Positions 9,760 through 20,070 of a stretch of DNA of 64,000 nt are shown in pieces. Source of the DNA: Bacteroidota bacterium (GTDB lineage Bacteria; Bacteroidota; Bacteroidia; Chitinophagales; Chitinophagaceae). The stretch is taken from positions 259,736-323,735 of the forward strand of contig VBAR01000001.1 in NCBI GenBank assembly GCA_005882315.1. Reading direction: 5' to 3'. How positions within the stretch are numbered: the stretch's first letter is position 1; each line of letters begins with the position of its first letter. Both the position numbers and the translations under genes were made by a program. The notes beneath the pieces are model-generated. The model was not told the DNA's origin and did not search any database. It was given only the letters and a program-made list of their open reading frames with translations.

Positions 9760-9806
9760 TGGGGATAAAATAAAAAATGGCGGTCATATAAATGACTCGC
9801 CATTTT
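9760..9806 (-). terminator. Rho-independent terminator after susD (9841-11799)
   Basis: Read on the minus strand, an imperfect hairpin built from AAAATGGCG and its complement CGCCATTTT with an inner GTCAT/ATGAC stem (9773-9806) is followed by a T-rich run (TTTTTTATTTTA). It lies 35 nt after the SusD stop and just upstream of the GH105 promoter, so it separates the two transcripts. Confidence 0.7.
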
Positions 9807-9840
9807 CTTCAGTGCTTATGCTTGCTTATATGAAGACTCG

Positions 9841-11799
9841 TTAATAGCCTGGGTTCTGCATCGCTTGTTTTTGTGCTGGACTTAAGTTTACACCTCCAGA
9901 CTGTATACCATCAAGGAATGTTTGAGGTATTGGCCGCAGTAAATGGTAATCTTTAATATTGGGAGCCGCATCAGGATTAAATGCTTTAGCACGGTCAACT
10001 AATGTTTTGGTGCGGGACAAATCCTGCCAGCGTAAATATTCACCAGCTAACTCACGAGAACGTTCATCCAATAAAAAGCACATCATTCTATCATAAGTAG
10101 ATGTATAACCAAGCTTAGTAATTATATATTCGTCTTGCGCAGGCAATGGTGAAATACTTGCAACAGTCAAGCTTGTTGCTGTTGAAGGCGGCGCTAATAA
10201 ATTAAAATTATTGGATTCGGCATAAGAATTCTCAGCCATGTAAGCCATAGGTATCCCTGCTTGTAAAGTTGTATTACTGGCACCACCACCATCATAATAA
10301 GCTACTCGGTTTTCTCCACCCTGGTATTGAGCTCTTACTCTTACCGGGTTGATATAAGCCAAAGCATCCGTGTAACTACCAGTACCTAAAAGAGCCAGAC
10401 GTATTTTAGCTTCGGCAGCTATTAAATATGTTTCTGCACTACGGGCCAAAGTAATATCGCGAAGGCCATCAATATCATTAAAGCCACCTATACGGGAACC
10501 ATCAAAAAATTTACTTAAAGATGGGAAACGAACATCCTTAAATAATGCAGTATCCAATGTTGCTCCGTTGGGGTAAGCCACATAAACATTAGCAATTAGT
10601 CTGTTTGTTCTTGCGTAAGGTATAGTATTTGGCATTGACCTATTAGTAAACCTCGTATCACCGGGCTGATTGATTACATACATAACACCTACATCACCAT
10701 TTACATAAGGAGCCGCAGCCTTATTTACCAAATACTTCGTTCTAAAGCTCTTCCAAAATCTTGAATCATTCACTAAATCGTACACTCTATACATAAAATA
10801 ATTTGTAGCTAAACGGCTAAATGGTCTACCTCCACTAAGATCCCGCTGCATCTGGGGTATATCTTCATAGCGGCCTCCGTAATACAGATGCTGTTGATTA
10901 ACTCCACTGGCAGAAGCATCAGCTGTAAACTGCGCAGATAAAATTATTTCGCCTAGGTTTTCATTGGCACTATTAGGAGCAGTATACTTCCACAGATCTC
11001 CAAAGTTTGGCGCCAATGGATGATTGGCAATAATACCATCGCACAAAGGAATAATAGCAGCAAGGTCAGCTGCTTTTGTAGAAGCGTTCCAGGAATTATT
11101 AATTTCACTTGCACGGGATAAATATGCTTTAGCCAAAAAATGTGCCGCCGCATCTTTGGTTATTCTTGCAGGACCCCCGGTATTAGCCAAAAGGTTATAA
11201 GCCTGTGTAAAGTCAGCGATAATTTGCGCAAATACATCTTTAGGTTCAGCACGGGTAAACTCCAATTCAACAGTGGTGCTGGGTGTAGTTTTTAAAGGTA
11301 CCGCCCCATACTGGCTCACCAATCTTAAATAACAATATGCACGGAAAAAGTACCCTTCGCCCAAAGCAGTTTTCTTAATAGCATCAGCAGTGGATGTACT
11401 TGCAGTTGCATTTTGTATTATAATGTTAGCGTGACCAATTCCTATGTATAAATTATCCCACTGTGCATTGGCAGTAACGGTATTGCTATTAATAGCAGGG
11501 ACAATAGAAGCAAGTCCATTACCATAAGATGTGTAGGATATGTTTGAATTGTCGCCTCCTACATGAAATTCATCGGTGCCATAGGCCATATAAGCAAAAG
11601 CAAATTCGCCATTAAATGGTTGGCAAAATATGTGATGATAAGCACCTGTTACCAAAGATTGAATACCTGGATCAGTTGTATAATATTCCAGGCTCCTTGC
11701 TGTTTTAAGTTCTTCATCTAAAAAAGTCTTTTTGCATGAAACCGTAGTCATCACAACTGCAATGATCGCTATAATGATAAAAAATTTATTCTTTTTCAT
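9841..11799 (-). CDS. SusD/RagB-family outer-membrane lipoprotein (SusD-1)
   Basis: A 652-residue SusD-like protein with a lipoprotein signal (MTTVSCKK, Cys at about residue 22). It has the usual SusD features: an N-terminal helical TPR core (the YYTTDPGIQSLVTGAYHHI and GEGYFFRAYCYLRLVSQYG segments) and a C-terminal RagB block with LARSAETYLIAAEAKIRL and FLLDERSRELAGEYLRWQDLSRTKTL. SusD proteins sit on the cell surface as the lid of a SusC channel and capture oligosaccharides. It is encoded 19 nt after its SusC partner and ends in a terminator, forming a two-gene unit. The ligand is inferred from neighbours to be a pectin fragment. Confidence 0.93.
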   Translation of the reverse strand: MKKNKFFIIIAIIAVVMTTVSCKKTFLDEELKTARSLEYYTTDPGIQSLVTGAYHHIFCQPFNGEFAFAYMAYGTDEFHVGGDNSNISYTSYGNGLASIVPAINSNTVTANAQWDNLYIGIGHANIIIQNATASTSTADAIKKTALGEGYFFRAYCYLRLVSQYGAVPLKTTPSTTVELEFTRAEPKDVFAQIIADFTQAYNLLANTGGPARITKDAAAHFLAKAYLSRASEINNSWNASTKAADLAAIIPLCDGIIANHPLAPNFGDLWKYTAPNSANENLGEIILSAQFTADASASGVNQQHLYYGGRYEDIPQMQRDLSGGRPFSRLATNYFMYRVYDLVNDSRFWKSFRTKYLVNKAAAPYVNGDVGVMYVINQPGDTRFTNRSMPNTIPYARTNRLIANVYVAYPNGATLDTALFKDVRFPSLSKFFDGSRIGGFNDIDGLRDITLARSAETYLIAAEAKIRLALLGTGSYTDALAYINPVRVRAQYQGGENRVAYYDGGGASNTTLQAGIPMAYMAENSYAESNNFNLLAPPSTATSLTVASISPLPAQDEYIITKLGYTSTYDRMMCFLLDERSRELAGEYLRWQDLSRTKTLVDRAKAFNPDAAPNIKDYHLLRPIPQTFLDGIQSGGVNLSPAQKQAMQNPGY

Positions 11800-11818
11800 A
11801 CTTTAATGTTTTGTTGGG

Positions 11819-14800
11819 TTAAAATGCTGCATTAATTCCAAATATAAAGCCACGGTTGCTGGTAAAGGCAGACACATCCATATCCATGTAGTCGATCTTT
11901 GAAAAAAGCATTCCCGGGTTAGCGACCTGGACGTATATCCTCAAACTTGACATACTTGCTTTCTTTAAAAGCTTCGCATCAACATTATATGACGCAGAAA
12001 TATTCCTGATCTTTATAAAAGAAGCAGGTTGAAATCCTAACGAAGTAGAATAAAGATCTCCGGTACCTGTGGAATAAATTGGTTTTTGAAACTCAGCATC
12101 AGTATTGTTTTCTGTGTAATAATCAAGAGCTCGTGTACTAGCTCTGGCCACCATGGCTTCTCCTCCAGTATTAAACAGATAATTTAACCGGCCATATATA
12201 AAGATCGACAATTCAAAATTTTTATACGTAAACCCATTTGTCATACCTAATATCCATCTTGGCCTGGTATTACCAACAATTATCCTATCATTGTTTGCAT
12301 CAATTTTATAATCACCATTTTGATCTACAGGTCTTACATTTCCAGGAGAAAATTTACCAGTTGGCAGGTTAGCATTAAATTTATTCATTTCGACCGAATC
12401 AGATACATGCCATAAACCGTTTGCCTGAATTCCATAAATAACACCAATTGGCTGACCAATAAACCAGTTATTATTAATATCATCCTGCTTACCGTTTGAT
12501 AAAGAAACAATTTTTTCTTTCTGCCAGGAAGCATTAAATGTGGTTGTCCATTGAAAATTTCTGGCGATCACATTCACCGTATTGATATTTATATCTATGC
12601 CCTGGTTTTCAGTTTGCCCAATATTTTGTAATGTAGTGGTAAAACCAGTAACCGTAGGGATACTGCGGTTCAGCAACAGATCTTCTGTTTTGGATTTATA
12701 TAGATCAATTACTGCAGAAATGCGTCGTTTAAAGATAGAAAAGTCCAGTCCTAAATTATACTGCGTTGTTTTTTCCCAGCCAAGTGCCTGGTTGGCTAAA
12801 ACAGAAGATGGAAGAGTACCAGCAGATATTGTGCTTACAAAAGGATAGAATAAAGGTGTAATAGCCCCTTTTGTAGTATACGCATCAACTGCTGAGTTAC
12901 CCGTGTTACCAGCTCCTAAACGAAATTTTAAATCGTTAACCCAACTAAGATTTTTCATAAAATTTTCATGGCTGACACGCCAGGCTACTGCAGCACTTGG
13001 AAACCATGAATATTTATTACCTGGCGCAAATTGTGATGCGCCATCCTGGCGGGCAGATACCGTTAATAAATACCTGTCGCCAAAATTATAATTCAATCGA
13101 GCCATATAGCTCGTTAATTGCCTCTCTATTAAATCAGCATTTCTCGTTACTGTAAGATTGCTTGAAGGAATTACTGATTGATTTAGCGTATACCATCTTT
13201 GGCTTGCAAATGGAATTCCGGTTCCTGTAATAGTACTAACAGGGTCCGCTACAAATTTAGTAGCGCTTTGTAACAGAGTAAGACCAAAACTATGTTTGTT
13301 TATTGTTTTATCATAATACAATAAATTATCAATAGTGTATGAATAAGTCTGGCTTTTTTGTAGTGAAGCATTGCTGGAACCGCTGCTCGCTGCTGATAGC
13401 GCATCAATATAAACTCCCTGCTGGTTGTGAGAAAAATCAGGACCAAAGTTCAGCCTGTATTTTAATCCTTTCAAAACAGGAAGGATCTCGCCAAGATCAA
13501 CTTGTGCATATAAACTACCAAAAGCCCTAAGCGTTTTACGTTGGTCTTGTGTATAATTCCATTCATCTACAACATTCTTAAATGCAACATCACCAGCTGG
13601 ATAAAGAACTCTTGCTCCAGTAGCATCGTAAGGAACTGCATAGGTGTAAAGTCTCCTTGCGGATTCATAAATGCTTGTAGCCGGGCTTCCAACAAAAGCA
13701 CCAATTACTCCATTAGATTGGCCAAATTCCTGTACACTAGAAGTGATATTCATATTAAGACCCATGGAAAACCAATCTGTCGCCGTAATATCTACACTTG
13801 CTTTTCCAGAATATCTTGTAAATTTTTGACCAATGGATGTGCCCTTGTTATCTAAATACCCAAATGAAGCATAAGCTTTGATTTGTTTAGTACCGCCACT
13901 AACACTCAATGTATGGTCTTGTGTAAGACCGCTTTGAGATACTAAATCTTTCCAATCTGTAGTTGGCACTAGTGAACCATCCCATTTGCTTCCAGCCCAA
14001 CCTTTATTAATATTAGCCCAGGCAGCAGGATCGCTGGTAGCAAGAAATATGGTCCGGTCATTGGTTGGGTTGGGATTATCGCCCCTTGGATATACAGCAG
14101 GGTTTGAATAATGATATGCCCAACGGCGAAAATCAATAGCTTCCGAAGCAGACATCGCTGGAGCTTTATCCACTATCTCCTCGATTGTAACAGAGCTGTT
14201 AAGACTTAATTGCAGTCTTCCAGCTTTACCCTGTTTGGTACTAATAATTACAACGCCATTAGCACCTCTTGAACCATAAATTGCAGAAGCTGATGCGTCT
14301 TTCAACACATCTATCGATTCTATATCGTTCGGGTTAAGATAATCAACACCCCCTGTACTTAAGGGAATACCGTCCACCACAAAAAGAGGTGTGTTGGATG
14401 CAGTTAAAGAACGTATGCCACGAATGTTGATACTTCCAACCGACCCGGGGCGTTCATTAGAGGTGATATCAACACCTGCAACTTTACCTTGCATAGCTTC
14501 TAATGCATTGTCAACCGGGCGAGATCTGATGTCTTTCTGATTGATACCTGCAACCGCGCCGGTTACATCCTTTCTTTTAACTGTTGTGTAACCAGTAACT
14601 ACAACATCCTCTAATGCTGAAGCCGTACTAGAAGTGTGTACGATCACTTCCGGTTGTTCATTAACGGCAACTTCCATTTGAGTATATCCAACTGATGTGA
14701 CCACCAGCCTTGCTTTTCCTGAAGGGGCCATCAATGAATAAGAGCCATCAGCAATAGTTGCCGTAGCAATGGTGGTACCCTTTACCTGTACCGTGGCTCC

Positions 14801-14935
14801 TTCTACAGGTTTCCCGTTTTCATCAAATACTTTACCGGATACTTTAAAATTGTTTTGAGAAAATGAAAAGAGTGAGAGGGTTAGCAGGACTGGTAATAAT
14901 ATACCTAGCCTGCATAAAGCAGTTTTTAATTTCAT
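11819..14935 (-). CDS. SusC/RagA-family TonB-dependent transporter (SusC-1)
   Basis: A 1038-residue outer-membrane transporter. A signal peptide precedes a carboxypeptidase-regulatory-like domain (KVSGKVFDENGKPVEGATV, about residues 30-105) and a TonB box in ALEDVVVTGYT. A plug domain follows, with the SusC signatures NIRGIRSLTASNTPLFVVDG and DVLKDASASAIYGSRGANGV, then a 22-strand barrel ending in a terminal Phe. It imports oligosaccharides captured by SusD-1, encoded directly downstream. The canonical TonB box contrasts with SusC-2 (16881-20042). A CAGGAT direct repeat and promoter-like site lie just upstream. Confidence 0.95.
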   Translation of the reverse strand: MKLKTALCRLGILLPVLLTLSLFSFSQNNFKVSGKVFDENGKPVEGATVQVKGTTIATATIADGSYSLMAPSGKARLVVTSVGYTQMEVAVNEQPEVIVHTSSTASALEDVVVTGYTTVKRKDVTGAVAGINQKDIRSRPVDNALEAMQGKVAGVDITSNERPGSVGSINIRGIRSLTASNTPLFVVDGIPLSTGGVDYLNPNDIESIDVLKDASASAIYGSRGANGVVIISTKQGKAGRLQLSLNSSVTIEEIVDKAPAMSASEAIDFRRWAYHYSNPAVYPRGDNPNPTNDRTIFLATSDPAAWANINKGWAGSKWDGSLVPTTDWKDLVSQSGLTQDHTLSVSGGTKQIKAYASFGYLDNKGTSIGQKFTRYSGKASVDITATDWFSMGLNMNITSSVQEFGQSNGVIGAFVGSPATSIYESARRLYTYAVPYDATGARVLYPAGDVAFKNVVDEWNYTQDQRKTLRAFGSLYAQVDLGEILPVLKGLKYRLNFGPDFSHNQQGVYIDALSAASSGSSNASLQKSQTYSYTIDNLLYYDKTINKHSFGLTLLQSATKFVADPVSTITGTGIPFASQRWYTLNQSVIPSSNLTVTRNADLIERQLTSYMARLNYNFGDRYLLTVSARQDGASQFAPGNKYSWFPSAAVAWRVSHENFMKNLSWVNDLKFRLGAGNTGNSAVDAYTTKGAITPLFYPFVSTISAGTLPSSVLANQALGWEKTTQYNLGLDFSIFKRRISAVIDLYKSKTEDLLLNRSIPTVTGFTTTLQNIGQTENQGIDININTVNVIARNFQWTTTFNASWQKEKIVSLSNGKQDDINNNWFIGQPIGVIYGIQANGLWHVSDSVEMNKFNANLPTGKFSPGNVRPVDQNGDYKIDANNDRIIVGNTRPRWILGMTNGFTYKNFELSIFIYGRLNYLFNTGGEAMVARASTRALDYYTENNTDAEFQKPIYSTGTGDLYSTSLGFQPASFIKIRNISASYNVDAKLLKKASMSSLRIYVQVANPGMLFSKIDYMDMDVSAFTSNRGFIFGINAAF

Positions 14936-14963
14936 ACAGCAGCAATTTTAATTTTAAGAGCCT

Positions 14964-15008
14964 TCAAATTAAAAGAGCCTTTTTGGGAACTCATCCTGTT
15001 CTATCCTG
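14964..15008 (-). promoter_or_regulatory. Promoter of SusC-1/SusD-1 unit with CAGGAT direct repeat
   Basis: Minus strand: CAGGAT-AGAA-CAGGAT (14993-15008), then 21 nt to TAATTTGA (14964-14971), close to TAnnTTTG. The SusC-1 start codon is ~28 nt further on. A second direct repeat, AAGGCTCTT, occurs twice with a 17-bp period (14956-14964 and 14973-14981), one copy on each side of the predicted -7 element. This may be a further operator or chance. Confidence 0.55.
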
Positions 15009-15051
15009 AAATTGTGGAATTATTTACGCAATCGTTCCCGGAATATCAAAC

Positions 15052-15075
15052 AAAAAAACCGGCTTAAGCCGGTTT
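15052..15075 (-). terminator. Rho-independent terminator after the FAS1/SusCD operon
   Basis: A perfect 20-bp palindrome AAACCGGCTTAAGCCGGTTT (15056-15075) lies ~22 nt after the SusD-2 stop and is followed on the minus strand by a run of seven T. It closes the seven-gene operon that starts at 30365 and insulates the SusC-1 promoter. Confidence 0.85.
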
Positions 15076-15097
15076 AAAAAAATTGAGCAACTAAGAA

Positions 15098-16858
15098 TTA
15101 CCAGTTAAAAGGCAAATACCAGTTCGCTGGTGTCATTAACTTGGTGCGTATAGCTGCTGCATTAGGTGTTCCATCCTTCAGCAATTTTGAATATATTTTA
15201 TCAGCTAAAAATGCTGGATCATTTCTTCTTAATGCAACACGAACTAAATCCGGCCAACGAGTTCCTTCAAATGCATTCTCCAGTGCTCCTTCTTTTACCA
15301 AGCCATTCTCAATGGTCAATAAACTATCGCTGGCAGGAACAACAATATCCTGTACGTTAGCCCTTAAACGAATTCCAATATTTCTATACCAATCGGCACG
15401 GAAAAAAGGAACACCTGATCCACCGCTGTTTCTTGCATCAAAATTAAATGGGTAAGGTTCCCATAGTGTATTATGAGAAAAAGATACATCGGTTCCGGGT
15501 GCAGGATAAGCACCCGCAATGCCGCTATTTAATAAACCCCATGCGAGTCTGTATCTTCCTGTACGGTTTGCTGCTTCTGCAAAACGCAAATGCATTGTAG
15601 TTTGCCTGTACAAAAACCATTTTCCATTTTTTTGCAATGGTATTGTTGGAACAAGTGATGCATAGTTAATATAATTATATAAAAATTTCATAGCAACCGG
15701 CTGACCGCCGATATTCATTACGCTGAGTAATTTTCTTGCATCATAAGGAATAGAACCGCCCAATACTACTCTTTGTGGCTCTCCATCCCACATATCCATT
15801 ATCTGTTGCGAAGGCTTAACAAGATAATTACCCCCCGAAGGTGAAAATAATTTGATCAAAGAATTTTCCGGGTTAAACTTACTATCAAAAGGCAAAGCCC
15901 ATATCCATTCTCTTCTGAAACCATCGGCTGTAAAACTGCTTTCAAACATTACCCTCCAGCCATCATTATACACCAGTGATGAAGCATCACCAGCTCTTGA
16001 ATAGGTAACATAGTGATTAAAACCTCCGGCCCATCCTACTTTGTATTGTGAATAATAATTTTCTCCAGCAACACCTGCGGTGGCTAATTCCATTACCTGT
16101 CTATACCATTCAGCCGCTTTTACATAATTGCCTTTCCAAAGATTAAGATCACCCAGCAAACATTTTTTATTAATGTAAAATTTTTCAGTAGGGTATCCGT
16201 CAACTGTAATGTTCAGGTTTGTGCCTGTTGGATAAACATCTTTGAATGGAAGACTTTCAGTAAAACTAACAAGGCTGTCCAATAAAACAGAAAATGAAAG
16301 CTTTGGAAATAAACTTTCGTTTTTAACATCATCTATGTTTTCAAGCGGATTTGTGACATAAGGCACCTGGCCATAATGAATACCCAACTGGAGATATAAA
16401 AAAGAACGTAAAGCGCCGATATCAGAATAACGCTGGTTAAATTCAGTTTCATTTAATTTATTCTCAGCATACATTATCCTGAAATGCTTCAGCACATCAT
16501 TACAATTAATAATGAGTTCGTAGAAAGGTCTCGGGTTTGCATAAGGATTACCTGCTGTAACACTATGCGTACTGATCTGTCTTAAATTTTCGTCAGCATT
16601 GCTAGTATATTGAAGGAGATCGCCACGTAGTTCATTTAATATAACATAGCGATCAGCCAGGTTCATGAACTTACCATAGATACCTATGACAGCAGCATCA
16701 GCATCATATACATTTTGATAAGCCTGCGTTACATCCAGCTGATCCTGCGGTTTGATATCAAATATTTTTTTACACCCGCTGATGCCTGTGAACAGCAACG
16801 CTGTTACAGTGAGTTTGAGATAAGATATCTTCCGAATATTCATAATTATTTTTTTCAT
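15098..16858 (-). CDS. SusD/RagB-family outer-membrane lipoprotein (SusD-2)
   Basis: A SusD-like lipoprotein (signal ending LFTGISGCKK). The N-terminal core has AYQNVYDADAAVIGIYGKFM and DIGALRSFLYLQLGIHYGQVPYV; the C-terminal part has LRFAEAANRTGRYRLAWGLLN and ENAFEGTRWPDLVRVALRR, the usual RagB end motif. It is the partner of SusC-2 encoded directly upstream and is the last gene of the seven-gene operon, before a terminator. I chose the Met at 16858, which gives a normal lipoprotein signal; a start at 16891 overlaps the SusC-2 stop by 11 nt and adds a polar leader. The glycan specificity is not visible. Confidence 0.9.
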   Translation of the reverse strand: MKKIIMNIRKISYLKLTVTALLFTGISGCKKIFDIKPQDQLDVTQAYQNVYDADAAVIGIYGKFMNLADRYVILNELRGDLLQYTSNADENLRQISTHSVTAGNPYANPRPFYELIINCNDVLKHFRIMYAENKLNETEFNQRYSDIGALRSFLYLQLGIHYGQVPYVTNPLENIDDVKNESLFPKLSFSVLLDSLVSFTESLPFKDVYPTGTNLNITVDGYPTEKFYINKKCLLGDLNLWKGNYVKAAEWYRQVMELATAGVAGENYYSQYKVGWAGGFNHYVTYSRAGDASSLVYNDGWRVMFESSFTADGFRREWIWALPFDSKFNPENSLIKLFSPSGGNYLVKPSQQIMDMWDGEPQRVVLGGSIPYDARKLLSVMNIGGQPVAMKFLYNYINYASLVPTIPLQKNGKWFLYRQTTMHLRFAEAANRTGRYRLAWGLLNSGIAGAYPAPGTDVSFSHNTLWEPYPFNFDARNSGGSGVPFFRADWYRNIGIRLRANVQDIVVPASDSLLTIENGLVKEGALENAFEGTRWPDLVRVALRRNDPAFLADKIYSKLLKDGTPNAAAIRTKLMTPANWYLPFNW

Positions 16859-16880
16859 TGTCTGCATTCGTTTTGTTGTT

Positions 16881-19800
16881 TTATAATCCAACTCTCACAC
16901 CAATTGTAAATGACCTGTATAAAGGATCCATCCCTGTGTCAATTCCCTGTGAGAAAACACTTGGGTTAGCACTGAACTCGGGATCATATCCCATATATTT
17001 TGTAAAAGTGAGCAGGTTGTTTGCTGCTGCATATATATGAGTATACTTTACAAATTTTTCTTTAATAGGTATATTATACAAAACAGATAAAGAACGTATT
17101 CTTAAATAAGATCCATCTTCAATCCACCGGCTGCTGAAACTGCTATTGCCCATTGGGTCATTATAAGTAGCTTTTGGCATATCGGTTACCTGGCCTTCGG
17201 TTCTCCACCTGTTTATTACACTGTTCAATTGATTGTTTGTACCACTTGCTGATTCCAACCGGTAGCGTACATAATTATATAGATCATTTCCTTTAGTGAA
17301 AGTGACCACTGCGTTTAACTCAAATCTTTTATAAGCTACTCTTGTATTAATGCCTCCGAAATAATCAGGATTAGGGTTGCCAATCACCTGCCTGTCATTT
17401 TCATCAATTATTTTGTTACCATCTAAATCCTCGAAGTGAATATCCCCGGCTGTGAATGAGCTATAAGAACCATCAATGTTTTTCTTTGTTAAACCGGCCG
17501 CTGTTGCTTCAGCAGTAGTGCTGAAAACTCCCATGCTTTTATAACCATAAAAAAGATTAGCATCGCTTCCATTCTTTGTAAGAATAGTTGCACCTGCATA
17601 CTCTGTAGTAAAGCTGCCGCCCGGTACTGAAAGTACTTCATTTTTGTAGTTGCCAATATTGAGACCAATATCCCATTTAAAATTTGCACTATTAATTACC
17701 CGAACATTCACTGATGTTTCCCATCCTGTGTTTTGCATACTGCCATCATTGGTAGCAACATTTTTAAATCCTGAAGGTGCCGCAAGTTCTTCGTACACCA
17801 GCATGTTACTTGTTTTTGATTTATACATATCAAAACTGACAGCAACTCTTTCATTCATGAATGCAAGGTCAAAACCAGCATTAAACTTTTTACTTGTTTC
17901 CCACTGTAAAGCTGGATTAGGTATTCCATTGCGTACAAGGCCCTGCATGCCCAGTAAGTTCTGTGCCCCATAAGTCTGACGGCTTGTATAGTTTCCGATA
18001 TCATCGTTGCCTGATAAGCCATACGATAACCTGAATTTCCAGAGATTGATCTTTGAATTAGCCATGAAATTTTCCGATGACATCAACCAGGCAAAAGATG
18101 CAGAAGGTAAAACGGCAAAATGTACACCATCCATGGCAACACCATTTTCTGCCTCCTGGCCAAAACGTGATGAACCATCCATCGCCGCATTCAATGAGAA
18201 GAAATATTTTTGACTCAAACTGTAATCAACATTAAAATAGGTATTCATCCAGTTCCACTCTCCTATTCCACCACCGACCTGGCGCAATGCAGTTACACCA
18301 TTCTGCACACTTACCAATTCATCAGTGGCAGAGTTAAAGCCTAATGCATAATCCTGTTCTGCATCATTATCCTGGTATCTTAAACCCAGTCTTGCGGCAA
18401 GGTCATGCTTGCGATTATACACTTTACTAAACTCCAGGTAAGAATCACTGAACACACTAAATAATCTTTTTACCTGTGAACCGAGACGGCTGTCAGCAAT
18501 TGCATTACTTAATGTATCATCAGCTACACCTTTCCTTGGAATAAAAACATTTTCTCTTACTTTATCGTAAATGATCCCAAATAAAGTAGCAGCTTTCAGC
18601 GATTTAGTTATTTCATACTGAAATTTGAATGAACCCTGGAAGCGGTAATATTTATTATATGCCTGCATGGTTTCTATCAGGGCAGATGGATTACTTACTC
18701 CAAATACATCTGTGTCTTCAAGATTTGGAGAGAAAACACCTTTATCATTTACCTCTCTGTCAGTAAGAAAGGGAGCCTTCGTCAATGCAAGAAAAACGGG
18801 TGCTGTTTTATCAGATATACCCTGGTCTTTCAGGTTTTGTTCATTATATGTAAAAGAAAGATTAGCGGCACCTGTAAATCGTTTTGAAAAATTAAAAGCC
18901 GCGTTAAACCGGGTGTTGTACCTCGTAAGATCTGTATTCTTAATGATCCCTTCATTTTTCATATAGCCAACACTCAAAGCGTAAGTGGCAATATTATCAC
19001 CTCCTGTTACTTTCAAATAGAAATTCCTGTTTACCCCACTGTTAAAAATTTTCTTCTGCCAGTCGGTTTGATTGTGATAGCGGTAGTATTCTGCATTCGA
19101 AGTATCATCACTCATATAAGGAAGGGCAGCAATATCAGTTGATGACATTCCTTTGCTTTGCAAAATTTCGCCCAGGTAAGTTCTGTAGTTGTACGCATTC
19201 ATAACAGGCAATGCATCCGGCACTTCATTAACCCCTGTATAAAAAGACGCATCGATCTTTGTTGCCTGCTGGCTGGCTCTTGCTGTGGTGATCAATATTG
19301 CACCATTACCACCTTTTACTCCATAAATAGAAGATGCATCTTTCAGCACTGTGATATTATCGATATCCTGCACATTGATCAATGCAAGCGGATTTGTATA
19401 ATTATTTGCAATAATGCTTTCGCCATAATCATTCATATCATACAACATACCATCTACAACAACCAGGGGCTTATTAGTAGCAAACAAAGAATTGTATCCA
19501 CGGAGAAAAAGGTTAGCACCCACACCCGGTGTACCCGATCTGCGGATAGAATTTAACCCTGTTATTTGTCCCTGTAGTAAAGCATCAGGTATTTCGTCAG
19601 GACGTTTCCATTCACCATTTGCATTATAACTACCGGCCGCTGCTGTTGTTTTGCGTTGTATTATTTTACCAAAAGGCAATGTAAGCGGTTGCTGAAATGA
19701 ATAATGATCATCATCCAGCAATGATATTGAAATTGTTTTTCTTCCTTTCAGTGGTATATTCCTTGTTTCGTATCCATCACCGCTGATAACAACTTCAGCA

Positions 19801-20042
19801 TTATAAGATGGCACATTGATAGTGAAGTTGCCGCTTTCGTCTGAAATGGTTGCAGAAAATCCATCAACTGTTACACGGATACCTACCAGTCCTTTATTCG
19901 AAACAGCATCTTTAATAGTACCTGAAACAGGTAGCTTCTCAACTGCTTTGTCGGTACTCTGCGCTGCAATAACTCCCGAGAGCAGAATGCACAAGCTGGC
20001 TAACAATACTATCTTAAATTGAAAATATTTTTTATACAACAT
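16881..20042 (-). CDS. SusC/RagA-family transporter with no recognisable TonB box (SusC-2)
   Basis: A 1053-residue SusC-like protein with a signal peptide, a carboxypeptidase-regulatory-like domain (LPVSGTIKDAVSNKGLVGI onward) and a plug. The plug keeps the SusC features ANLFLRGYNSLFATNKPLVVVDG and a shortened ITVLKDASSIYGVKGGNGAI. The barrel follows. Between the first domain and the plug, where SusC-1 and SusC-3 have a VVVTG/VVVVA TonB box, this protein has a divergent stretch (LTLPFGKIIQRKT). It may use an atypical TonB box or be energised differently. It lies 28 nt downstream of a FAS1 lipoprotein gene and overlaps the longest form of susD-2. Its plug diverges from both other SusCs, so it is not a recent duplicate. 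Confidence 0.92.
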   Translation of the reverse strand: MLYKKYFQFKIVLLASLCILLSGVIAAQSTDKAVEKLPVSGTIKDAVSNKGLVGIRVTVDGFSATISDESGNFTINVPSYNAEVVISGDGYETRNIPLKGRKTISISLLDDDHYSFQQPLTLPFGKIIQRKTTAAAGSYNANGEWKRPDEIPDALLQGQITGLNSIRRSGTPGVGANLFLRGYNSLFATNKPLVVVDGMLYDMNDYGESIIANNYTNPLALINVQDIDNITVLKDASSIYGVKGGNGAILITTARASQQATKIDASFYTGVNEVPDALPVMNAYNYRTYLGEILQSKGMSSTDIAALPYMSDDTSNAEYYRYHNQTDWQKKIFNSGVNRNFYLKVTGGDNIATYALSVGYMKNEGIIKNTDLTRYNTRFNAAFNFSKRFTGAANLSFTYNEQNLKDQGISDKTAPVFLALTKAPFLTDREVNDKGVFSPNLEDTDVFGVSNPSALIETMQAYNKYYRFQGSFKFQYEITKSLKAATLFGIIYDKVRENVFIPRKGVADDTLSNAIADSRLGSQVKRLFSVFSDSYLEFSKVYNRKHDLAARLGLRYQDNDAEQDYALGFNSATDELVSVQNGVTALRQVGGGIGEWNWMNTYFNVDYSLSQKYFFSLNAAMDGSSRFGQEAENGVAMDGVHFAVLPSASFAWLMSSENFMANSKINLWKFRLSYGLSGNDDIGNYTSRQTYGAQNLLGMQGLVRNGIPNPALQWETSKKFNAGFDLAFMNERVAVSFDMYKSKTSNMLVYEELAAPSGFKNVATNDGSMQNTGWETSVNVRVINSANFKWDIGLNIGNYKNEVLSVPGGSFTTEYAGATILTKNGSDANLFYGYKSMGVFSTTAEATAAGLTKKNIDGSYSSFTAGDIHFEDLDGNKIIDENDRQVIGNPNPDYFGGINTRVAYKRFELNAVVTFTKGNDLYNYVRYRLESASGTNNQLNSVINRWRTEGQVTDMPKATYNDPMGNSSFSSRWIEDGSYLRIRSLSVLYNIPIKEKFVKYTHIYAAANNLLTFTKYMGYDPEFSANPSVFSQGIDTGMDPLYRSFTIGVRVGL

Positions 20043-20070
20043 GTTTCTTTTTTATTTGAACTGTAAAAAA

